The position numbers and the translations under genes are program-made. A stretch of DNA of 5,411 nucleotides from Hydrogenophaga sp. (GTDB lineage: Bacteria; Pseudomonadota; Gammaproteobacteria; Burkholderiales; Burkholderiaceae_C): assembly GCA_011390855.1 (NCBI GenBank), contig JAABRN010000076.1, positions 1-5,411 on the forward strand, given 5' to 3'. Under the pieces are notes generated by a model. That model saw only the letters and a list, made by a program, of their open reading frames with translations, was not told the origin of the DNA and searched no databases. This document shows, piece by piece, positions 1 to 5,411 of this stretch (position 1 is its first letter; every line of letters starts with the position of its first letter).

Positions 1-20
1 TTGATCAGGTCGCTGGCCAT
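1..20 (-). CDS. trxA: Start of a divergent gene, probably thioredoxin (partial)
   Basis: Only the first six full codons are inside the window, read on the minus strand from the ATG at 20-18: M-A-S-D-L-I, then two bases (AA) of a seventh codon that would be K or N. A start of the form MASDLIK/MASELIK is what I recall for thioredoxin 1 in Comamonadaceae, where trxA commonly lies next to the rho gene and near DNA-repair genes. A good ribosome binding site precedes the ATG, which supports a real start. Thioredoxin is a small cytoplasmic dithiol protein that reduces disulfides in client enzymes through a WCGPC active site, but that site lies outside this window and cannot be checked. The name therefore rests on six residues plus context; another gene starting with the same residues is possible. 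Confidence 0.55.
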
Positions 21-133
21 GAATCTTCCTAAGGAACGTTGAACGGGGAAGTTAAAGTCTGTTCACCGACAACCGCTGAGATTGCCAAGCGCAAAGACTT
101 CCACGACGTCATTGTGACAGAAACCCCTTTCCC
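21..133. promoter_or_regulatory. Divergent intergenic control region, trxA-like / addB
   Basis: This 113-bp gap separates two gene starts facing away from each other, so it should hold the left gene's promoter and probably the addB-addA operon promoter. Candidates are weak. For the left gene, TTTAAC on the minus strand (51-56) matches four of six bases of a -10 box but has no good -35. For addB, TTGCCA (82-87) matches five of six bases of a -35 box, but the 17-bp-spaced hexamer (105-110, GACGTC) is not a -10. A small inverted repeat GTCA-TTG-TGAC lies at 108-118. No E. coli-type LexA box (CTGT-N8-ACAG) is present: the CTGT at 59-62 has AACC where ACAG would be. No rho-independent terminator is seen, as expected between divergent genes. 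Confidence 0.4.
25..30 (-). promoter_or_regulatory. Ribosome binding site of the divergent trxA-like gene
   Basis: Read on the minus strand, AGGAAG (complement of CTTCCT) ends four bases (ATTC) before the ATG at 20-18. It is a near-consensus Shine-Dalgarno sequence at slightly short spacing. It decides the start of the leftmost gene. The site lies inside a small inverted repeat, TTCCT-A-AGGAA (26-36), which could hide it in a weak 5-bp hairpin; with a one-base loop this is unlikely to fold as drawn. Confidence 0.6.
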
Positions 134-2860
134 ATGATTCATGTAGGCAAGTCAGACGATCCCGGCCTGCCCATTGCACGCCACATCGCACCACCCACAC
201 CAGCACACGCCGCCTCTGCGGGCGTGGATCCACAATGGGTGCGGTTGATGGATGAAATCCATCGAATGGCGGTTCAGCGAGGCATCCCGCCTCGGCGGGT
301 GCTGGTGCTGGTGCCCTATGCCCAGTTGATGGATGAGGGGCGGCGAGCCTGGGGCCTGTTGCACCCCGGCGGGTTCCCGCCGCGCTTCGAGTCAAGCCGG
401 AACCTGGCGGCTTCTTTGCAACCCTTTTTTCCTGGGCCGACCGATCTGAGCATGGACATGGCCCGCGACAGTCTGGTTGCCGCATCGTTCGTCGAAAGAG
501 TGGCCAAAGGGCGAACCGATCCCGCCATACGAAGCTTGATGGTTTCCAGGCTGATCGAAGCAGCCACGCAGATTGCGCCAATTGCCGCTGCCATTGCGCC
601 AGATCAGCGGCAGGCGTGGGCCACATCACTTCAGGAATCGCTCCGGCTGGGCCCGACGGCATTGCACTGGGAGTCGCTGCTGGGATCCCTGGCACTGGCA
701 TGGATCGGTGCGACTTCCTTTGCCACCGACGCGCTGTGGGGGCCCTCGGCCCAACCGGGCGCACTGGCGGACGCCATGCTTGTGTTGCCCGGGTTTCACG
801 ACGACCCGCTGGCAGGGGCGCTGGTGAGACTCTGGGGAGAGCGTGCGGCCGTGCTGCCCATGAACAGTGACGTCGCTTTGACGCTATTGGGTGACCACGC
901 AAACCTGCACCGCTGCGGTGACAGTGAGGACGAGGCGCAGCATGCGGCCGCTTGTGTGGTGGCTCGGATCAATGAGGGACTGGCGCCGGTGGCTCTGGTG
1001 GCCAATGACCGGATACTGGTGCGGCGCATCAGTGCGATGTTGTCTGGTGCGGGCGTGGTGGTCAGGGACGAAACAGGGTGGAAGCTGTCCACCACACACG
1101 CTGCATCGCAGTTGATGGCCTTGATGCGCGCGGCCAGCCCGAACGCCCGCACCGACGATGTGCTCGACTGGATGAAGCTGGCGCCAGAGTGGACCGACGT
1201 GCAGATCCAGCGGCTGGAGCGGTCGACCCGCGAAGCCGGCACATCGCGCTGGCGGTCTGTGATGCATACGCCCAAGCTGGCCGACGCCGTGCCCCTGGAT
1301 GTGCAGCCGCTTCTCGAGTCGCTGCATGCACCTCGAACACTGGGTCAATGGCTCACGGACATTTCATCGGCGCTGATCGCCTGCGGGATGTGGGAACCGC
1401 TCATGCTGGACGAAGCTGGCCAGCAGCTGATTGGCGCCCTGCGACTGGGCCGCGGCGGAGCGGACGAACTCATGGCCGTGAGCCAGGCTTTGGCACAAAC
1501 AGCCAGCACGGACAACGCCCATCGCAAGCAGGACGCAAACGCTGGCAGTCGCATGTCGCTTTCCGATTTTGGCGACTGGGCGCGCAACGTGCTGGAGGGT
1601 GCCAGCTTCACCTCAAAGAACACCACCGAGGCCATGGTGGTGGTCCTGCCAATGGCGCAACTGCTGGGGCGGGGCTTCAAGGCCGCGGTGGTCCCAGGTT
1701 GCGATGAAGTTCACCTGGCCACCAGCCCCGAGCCACCTGGCCAATGGACGGTCGAGCAGCGCAAGGCCCTGGGCCTTCCATCACGTGCTGCTCTGGCGGA
1801 GGCCGCGGCAAGCGCGTGGCAAGCCACCCTGGCCACACCTCAATTGGACATTTTGTGGCGCAGCCAGGAAAGGGGTGAATCCATGCTGGCCAGTGCATGG
1901 GTCCAGGCCCTTCCGGGGTTTTCTCTGCTCTCCATGGCGAACCCGGGCGATCGATCCACTGACCCTCGACCTATGCGGTCGCTCATCGCTCAGGTGGCAC
2001 CGCGCCCGGCGCCTTCTGCACGCGACGTTTTGCCCGAAAGGCTCTCGGCCAGCGCCTACCAGGACCTTCGTCATTGCCCCTACCGCTTCTTTGCTTTGCG
2101 GCAGCTGCGGCTGACTGAAACCATGGAGCTCGATGAAGCACCCGATCAGCGCGACATGGGCAACTGGCTGCATGCTGTGCTGCGCGCTTTTCACGAACAG
2201 CGCGGCGATGCACGACCAGGCGCTGAGGCAGACCGGATGTTGCTGGATCAATTGGCTGCAGAGACCGCCAACGCCATGGGGCTCAACGCAGACGAAGGCG
2301 CGGCTGGCTTCCTCCCTTTCGAGGCCATGTGGCCTGCATTGCGCGAGGGTTATCTGACCTGGCTGGCGGGCTTTGAATCCCGCGAGGATCACGCAGGTCC
2401 ACGGTTCGAAATGGCCGAGGTGGCTCGTGAAGTGCCACTCGGGCCATGGAAGCTTTTCGGCAAACTGGACCGCGTCGATACGCAGGATTCACCAGAAGGC
2501 CCGATCCCACTGGTGATCGATTACAAGACCGAGAGCCGCGCAAAGACGCTGGACCGCGTCAAGGAACCCTTCGAGGACACCCAGCTCGCGTTTTATGCCG
2601 CCTTGTTGCCACAGGACAACCTCAGGGCGGCGTACCTGAGCATCACCGACAAACGAGGTGATGGCCCCAAGGAGGCTGCCACCCTGTGGGTGGAGCAGGA
2701 GGACGTGCTCATGGCACGCGAACATTTGCGCCAAGGCCTGGCGGACGACATGTCGCGCGTCGCGGGTGGGCACGCGATGCCCGCACTCGGCGAGGGGCAG
2801 GCCTGCGACTTCTGTGCAGCCCGTGGTTTGTGTCGCAAAGATTTCTGGGGGCAGCCATGA
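134..2860 (+). CDS. addB: AddB-like subunit of an AddAB helicase-nuclease (PD-(D/E)XK nuclease family)
   Basis: 908 residues, complete. Seen: the N-terminal part has the strand VLVLVPYAQL (56-65) but no Walker A GxxxxGK(S/T), so this helicase-like domain should not bind ATP. Residues 263-321 (DSEDEA, then NDRILVRR and RDETGWKLSTT) resemble the degenerate helicase domain of proteobacterial AddB. VVLPMAQL...VVPGCDE lies at 503-525. The C-terminal nuclease has G676/H680, D779 in GKLDRVD, D796-Y-K798 as (D/E)xK, and Q817-xxx-Y821. C648 plus C891-x2-C894-x5-C900 gives the AddB Fe-S staple pattern around the nuclease. Known of the family: AddB works with AddA in the cytoplasm, cuts one strand of unwound DNA ends and reads the chi-like signal. 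At 908 residues it is shorter than Bacillus AddB (about 1,160). ATG 134 is the only start in its open stretch (a stop at 77-79 lies upstream, with no ATG, GTG or TTG between); no clear Shine-Dalgarno precedes it. The stop lies in an ATGA. RecB-family nuclease function is firm; the name addB is likely. Confidence 0.9.
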   Translation: MIHVGKSDDPGLPIARHIAPPTPAHAASAGVDPQWVRLMDEIHRMAVQRGIPPRRVLVLVPYAQLMDEGRRAWGLLHPGGFPPRFESSRNLAASLQPFFPGPTDLSMDMARDSLVAASFVERVAKGRTDPAIRSLMVSRLIEAATQIAPIAAAIAPDQRQAWATSLQESLRLGPTALHWESLLGSLALAWIGATSFATDALWGPSAQPGALADAMLVLPGFHDDPLAGALVRLWGERAAVLPMNSDVALTLLGDHANLHRCGDSEDEAQHAAACVVARINEGLAPVALVANDRILVRRISAMLSGAGVVVRDETGWKLSTTHAASQLMALMRAASPNARTDDVLDWMKLAPEWTDVQIQRLERSTREAGTSRWRSVMHTPKLADAVPLDVQPLLESLHAPRTLGQWLTDISSALIACGMWEPLMLDEAGQQLIGALRLGRGGADELMAVSQALAQTASTDNAHRKQDANAGSRMSLSDFGDWARNVLEGASFTSKNTTEAMVVVLPMAQLLGRGFKAAVVPGCDEVHLATSPEPPGQWTVEQRKALGLPSRAALAEAAASAWQATLATPQLDILWRSQERGESMLASAWVQALPGFSLLSMANPGDRSTDPRPMRSLIAQVAPRPAPSARDVLPERLSASAYQDLRHCPYRFFALRQLRLTETMELDEAPDQRDMGNWLHAVLRAFHEQRGDARPGAEADRMLLDQLAAETANAMGLNADEGAAGFLPFEAMWPALREGYLTWLAGFESREDHAGPRFEMAEVAREVPLGPWKLFGKLDRVDTQDSPEGPIPLVIDYKTESRAKTLDRVKEPFEDTQLAFYAALLPQDNLRAAYLSITDKRGDGPKEAATLWVEQEDVLMAREHLRQGLADDMSRVAGGHAMPALGEGQACDFCAARGLCRKDFWGQP

Positions 2861-2921
2861 GCGCCGCGCCGTGCCGTTCCCCAGCAAGCTCGCACCGCAG
2901 CGCGGAGCACGGAGGTGTTTC
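2857..2921 (+). repeat. Intercistronic tandem repeat, copy 1 (65-nt period)
   Basis: This copy aligns without gaps to 2922-2986 with 45 of 65 bases identical by hand count. The strongest part is 2866-2921 against 2931-2986 (40 of 56), including ten identical bases CAAGCTCGCA at 2885-2894 and a shared end of the form G-rich + GTGnTTC. It contains a short possible hairpin CCGC-AGC-GCGG (2895-2905) and a perfect Shine-Dalgarno core GGAGG (2911-2915). No ATG follows that core at useful distance, so it looks like a stranded ribosome binding site left by duplication. Identity is too low for a recent duplication; two separate insertions of one dispersed repeat family would also fit. Confidence 0.6.
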
Positions 2922-2991
2922 GTCTGCGCAGCGCCGGACCGCACCCAAACAAGCTCGCATTGCCGCTCACAGAGCGAAGGTGCTTCAATGA
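2857..2991 (+). CDS. Possible 44-residue ORF bridging addB and addA (doubtful)
   Basis: ATG 2857-2859 overlaps the addB stop as ATGA (2857-2860), and its own TGA (2989-2991) overlaps the addA ATG (2988-2990), again as ATGA. The 44 residues run from MSAAPCRS to AHRAKVLQ and are rich in Ala, Arg and Ser, with no motif, membrane segment or recognised family. A G-rich stretch (GGGGG, 2847-2851) sits five bases upstream as a poor ribosome binding site. Because the ORF consists of the two intercistronic repeat copies, read in different frames (period 65, not a multiple of three), a conserved protein is unlikely. If translated, it could carry ribosomes from addB to addA and so couple the two. It may equally be a chance open frame in G/C-rich DNA. 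No function is claimed. Confidence 0.2.
   Translation: MSAAPCRSPASSHRSAEHGGVSSAQRRTAPKQARIAAHRAKVLQ
2964..2976 (+). repeat. Small hairpin just upstream of the addA ribosome binding site
   Basis: CGCTC-ACA-GAGCG is a perfect 5-bp inverted repeat with a three-base loop. Its last G is the first base of the addA Shine-Dalgarno GAAGG. In mRNA it could affect access to that site or mark a processing point, but no T-run follows, so it is not a rho-independent terminator. The stem is short, and a repeat of this size can arise by chance in G/C-rich DNA. Confidence 0.35.
2976..2980 (+). promoter_or_regulatory. Ribosome binding site of addA
   Basis: GAAGG is followed by a seven-base spacer (TGCTTCA) and ATG 2988. 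It is a moderate Shine-Dalgarno at good spacing and favours ATG 2988 over the in-frame ATG at 2994 or the in-frame GTG at 2871. The site belongs to the second repeat copy, so the addA translation signal appears to be supplied by the repeat. Confidence 0.55.
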
Positions 2992-5411
2992 GCATGCCCG
3001 CCTACCAAATCAATGGGCAAGCCGTGGAACGCGAAGCGTTTTATGCGCTTGCCTGCGATCCCACGCGCAGCATCGCCATCGAAGCTTGTGCCGGCGCCGG
3101 CAAGACCTGGATGCTGGTCTCGCGCATTTTGCGGGCCTTGCTTGACGGGTGTCCAGCGCAAGACATTCTGGCGATCACCTTCACCAAGAAGGCAGCCGGC
3201 GAAATGCGCGACCGGCTCAATGGGGAGTTGCGGCGCTGTGCGGGTCTCTCACATACCGAGCTGGCCAGCGAGCTGACTGCTCGAGGACTGAGCGCTTCCG
3301 ATGCCGAGCTCCGCGCGCCTGAGCTGCGCACCTTGCATCAACGGCTGAACGCCTTGGGTCGTCAAGTGCAGGTACGCACTTTTCATGGCTGGTTTGCCTC
3401 CCTGTTGCGGGGCGCTCCATTGTCCGTGCTGCAGGAACTGAGGCTGCCACCGCAGTACGAACTGCTGGAGGATGACGCGCAGGCGGTCGCGCTGGTGTGG
3501 CCGCGTTTCTATGCTGCTGTCGCCAGTGATGCTCAAAGCAAGCAGGATTTCATGGATGCGGTGGCCGAGCACGGTCGCCACCAGACGCTCAAGGCCCTGG
3601 AAAACGCGTTGCAGAAGCGGGTGGAGTTCTCCCTGGCGGACAGCGTTGGCGTGGTGAGCAGTTCGGTCAAGCCCTTTGGCGAGCTGTATCCCCGGTGGGC
3701 CAGTCTGCCATCACCCGAGCAGGCCTTGCTGCAGCCTGGTGTGCGGCAGCGCTGGCTGGCCAGGGCACAGGAGCTGGGTCGTGAGACCAACAAGACACCC
3801 CAGGCGGCTGCGCGTGCGGTGATCGACGCGTTTCTCCTCCCGGACGAACCGGTGCAGATGCCCGCGCGGCTATCCAAACTGCGCAAGGCCTTTTTTGTGG
3901 CCAACGAAGACCGCCTGACCAACCACCTGTCCAAGTTCGTGGCTGCCCAGGATGCGGAGCTGGAGTTGCTGGACCTGTGCACGGCCAGACGGCAGCATCA
4001 GGCCTGGTCGCACCACCAGCGCATGGCGCGGCTGTCTCGGGTGCTGCTGGCGGCGTATGCCGAGCTCAAGCGCGAACGTGGCTGGGTCGACATGAACGAT
4101 GTCGAAGGAGCCGCGCTGCGGCTGCTTGGCGACAGCGAGATCTCCGGCTGGATGCAGCAAAGGCTTGACGCCCGCGTGCGCCACCTGCTGATCGACGAGT
4201 TCCAGGACACCAACCCGTTGCAATGGCAAGCGTTGTACGGGTGGTTATCGGCCTATGCCGGTGCCGGGGTGGGCGAAGCGCCCTGCGTGTTTCTGGTGGG
4301 CGATCCCAAACAATCGATCTACCGGTTCCGGCGCGCCGAACCCCAGGTGTTCAAAGCCGCGCAACACTTTGTGGTCAACGGACTCTCGGGCGCCTTGCTC
4401 AGTTGCGACCACACGCGGCGCTGCGCCACCGGTGTCGTAAAGGCCTTCAACAGCGTCATGCTGGATGCACTCGACAAAGGTGAGTACGGCAGCGACTACC
4501 GCAGCCACACCACTGAGAGCATGGAAGAGGGCGCGGTGCTGGCGCTGCCCCAGGTGCTGCGGGATATCAGAGATGGTGCGTCGCGTGGTGGAGCAGACGA
4601 TGAACCCGTCTGGCGCGACAGCCTGGTGACACCCCGGGTACTGCCCGAAGACAGCATGTCGGCGCTTGAAGCCCGTCAGGCGGCCGACTGGGTGGTGGCG
4701 GAGATCTCATCGGGAAGACTGCATGCCAGAGATGTGATGGTGCTTTCGCGCCGGCGGGAACGCCTGGGCTGGATGCACCAGGCGCTGCTGGAGCGGGGCA
4801 TTCCGAGCGAGCAGCCAGAAAAGATCGATCTCGGCGAAGCGCCTGCCGTGCAGGACGTGGTGGCCCTGCTGGATGCGCTGGTGTCCCCGTCGCACGATCT
4901 GAGCCTGGCCCGCGCGCTCAAATCGCCGCTGCTGGGCTTCAGCGACGAACTTCTGGCGCAGATCGCCCGGTTGCGTTTGCGCTGGACGACGCGAACCGAG
5001 TCCATCGGGTCGGCAGGTTCACCTGCCTCGGCCCGAACGGTATCGCCTTCCTGGTGGGAGGTGCTGCAACGGTTTGAAGCCTTGTCGCTGGACGAAAAGG
5101 TGGCCTTGACGGCCTTGGCGTGCCCATCGCCTGAACAGGCTGGCGAACAAGCCAGACTGCTGACCGAAAGCGCGCGCCATCTGTCGCTCTACCGTGGCTG
5201 GCTGGCCTGCCTGCCGCCTCACGATGCCTTGTCGGCCATCTTTGATCACAGCGACGCAATGGGCCGGTTTGCGCAGGCCGTGCCCGCCAGCCAGCGTCAT
5301 GCGGTGCTGGCCCAGTTGCGCGACCTGCTGTTGCAGTCCCTGACCCAGGAAGGTGGCCGCTTCCTGACGGCCTACCGGTTTGTGCGCGCACTCAAGGCCG
5401 GCGGGATCAAG
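2988..5411 (+). CDS. addA: AddA-like UvrD/RecB-family helicase, 5' part (cut by window edge)
   Basis: 808 codons, open to the right edge with no stop; AddA-type proteins usually have about 1,100-1,250 residues. Seen: Walker A E32-ACAGAGKT-W41 (catalytic K39), motif Ia ITFTKKAAGEM (63-73), TFH (131-133) in VRTFHGWF, GWVDMNDVE (365-373, the usual conserved acidic element before motif II), motif II LLIDEFQDTNPLQW (400-413, catalytic D403/E404), motif III VGDPKQSIYRFR (437-448), and a motif IV equivalent CDHTRR (473-478). Then follow DVMVLSRRRERL (582-593), GIP (604-606) and KSPLLGFSD (645-653), typical of the 2A/2B region. Motifs V and VI and any C-terminal nuclease would lie beyond the window. 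Known of the family: this subunit is the ATP-driven motor that unwinds double-strand ends with AddB for RecA loading. Same-strand position behind addB supports AddA rather than UvrD, Rep or a lone RecB. The start is ATG 2988, with GAAGG before it; ATG 2994 (M3) is possible. Confidence 0.9.
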   Translation, partial: MSMPAYQINGQAVEREAFYALACDPTRSIAIEACAGAGKTWMLVSRILRALLDGCPAQDILAITFTKKAAGEMRDRLNGELRRCAGLSHTELASELTARGLSASDAELRAPELRTLHQRLNALGRQVQVRTFHGWFASLLRGAPLSVLQELRLPPQYELLEDDAQAVALVWPRFYAAVASDAQSKQDFMDAVAEHGRHQTLKALENALQKRVEFSLADSVGVVSSSVKPFGELYPRWASLPSPEQALLQPGVRQRWLARAQELGRETNKTPQAAARAVIDAFLLPDEPVQMPARLSKLRKAFFVANEDRLTNHLSKFVAAQDAELELLDLCTARRQHQAWSHHQRMARLSRVLLAAYAELKRERGWVDMNDVEGAALRLLGDSEISGWMQQRLDARVRHLLIDEFQDTNPLQWQALYGWLSAYAGAGVGEAPCVFLVGDPKQSIYRFRRAEPQVFKAAQHFVVNGLSGALLSCDHTRRCATGVVKAFNSVMLDALDKGEYGSDYRSHTTESMEEGAVLALPQVLRDIRDGASRGGADDEPVWRDSLVTPRVLPEDSMSALEARQAADWVVAEISSGRLHARDVMVLSRRRERLGWMHQALLERGIPSEQPEKIDLGEAPAVQDVVALLDALVSPSHDLSLARALKSPLLGFSDELLAQIARLRLRWTTRTESIGSAGSPASARTVSPSWWEVLQRFEALSLDEKVALTALACPSPEQAGEQARLLTESARHLSLYRGWLACLPPHDALSAIFDHSDAMGRFAQAVPASQRHAVLAQLRDLLLQSLTQEGGRFLTAYRFVRALKAGGIK

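Larger units (their letters stand above)
2922..2986 (+). repeat. Intercistronic tandem repeat, copy 2 (65-nt period)
   Basis: This is the second copy of the 65-nt unit, ending two bases before the addA start codon. It keeps the CAAGCTCGCA block (2950-2959) and the terminal GTGCTTC. In place of the first copy's GGAGG it has GAAGG (2976-2980), which lies at the right distance to serve addA. It also holds a perfect short hairpin (2964-2976). The two copies together fill the whole addB-addA spacer, leaving no room for a separate promoter or terminator that I can recognise. Confidence 0.6.

Noticed and set aside
59..74. CTGT as half of a possible SOS box upstream of addB
   Set aside because: The partner half at the required spacing is AACC instead of ACAG.
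63..902. 279-codon open frame on the minus strand across the addB start
   Set aside because: It is antisense to addB, which has clear family motifs; its product is Arg/Pro/Ala-rich with no recognisable domain, as expected for a shadow frame in G/C-rich DNA.
1719..1726. CCACCAGC here and at 4013-4020, the complement of the E. coli chi sequence GCTGGTGG
   Set aside because: Two matches in coding G/C-rich DNA built from common Leu/Val codons are not convincing, and the hotspot sequence of AddAB in this lineage is not known to me.
1781..2392. 203-codon minus-strand frame and the 209-codon plus-strand frame at 1078-1707 inside addB
   Set aside because: Both lie wholly within the supported addB frame and show no motif; long spurious frames are common at this G/C content.
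2871..2987. In-frame GTG at 2871 as a longer addA start
   Set aside because: The frame is open back to this GTG, but the extra residues would be encoded by the repeat copies, and ATG 2988 has a ribosome binding site and fits the normal distance to Walker A.
2857..2987. CRISPR array or insertion sequence remnant in the addB-addA spacer
   Set aside because: There are only two diverged copies abutting each other, with no unique spacers, no terminal inverted repeats and no transposase fragment.
3891..3896. T6 runs at 425-430 and 3891-3896 as possible slippage or frameshift sites
   Set aside because: The reading frames continue intact with family-like sequence on both sides, so there is no sign of a frameshift or of a needed recoding event.

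Overview
The window looks like high-GC chromosomal DNA from a betaproteobacterium. Comamonadaceae or a close Burkholderiales relative fits best, judging by G/C-rich third codon positions, protein style and gene order; this is from recognition, since no search could be run. It holds a two-gene DNA-repair operon on the + strand, both genes encoding subunits of an AddAB-type (RexAB-like) helicase-nuclease, and the first few codons of a divergent gene on the - strand.

Layout. Positions 1-20 (- strand) are the start codon and first residues (MASDLI) of a gene that is probably thioredoxin trxA. Positions 21-133 are a short divergent control region with a clear ribosome binding site for the left gene and only weak promoter candidates. 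Positions 134-2860 encode a complete 908-residue AddB-like protein: a helicase-like but ATP-site-less body, then a RecB-family PD-(D/E)XK nuclease domain enclosed by a four-cysteine Fe-S staple. Positions 2861-2987 are a 127-nt spacer made almost entirely of two diverged tandem copies of a 65-nt repeat. From 2988 to the right edge runs the first 808 codons of a UvrD/RecB-type superfamily 1A helicase (AddA-like). It is cut by the window edge, just before the place where helicase motifs V and VI and any C-terminal nuclease should appear.

How they work together. In AddAB enzymes the AddA motor translocates on DNA from a double-strand end while the nuclease domains cut the unwound strands, producing the 3' tail that RecA uses for recombinational repair. 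AddB supplies one nuclease, the Fe-S-stapled fold and the scanning site for the recombination hotspot sequence. The adjacent same-strand order addB-addA is the usual one.

Most unusual point. I do not see an undescribed gene system; the genes are ordinary repair genes. The best candidate for a second look is the addB-addA junction. The addB stop lies in an ATGA, the addA start also lies in an ATGA, and the same six bases ATGAGC occur at both points, exactly bracketing the 131-nt repeat segment. Removing that segment would restore a classic 4-nt addB/addA overlap. It looks like a repeat pair that entered a translationally coupled junction and now supplies the addA ribosome binding site and a 44-codon ORF that overlaps both neighbours.
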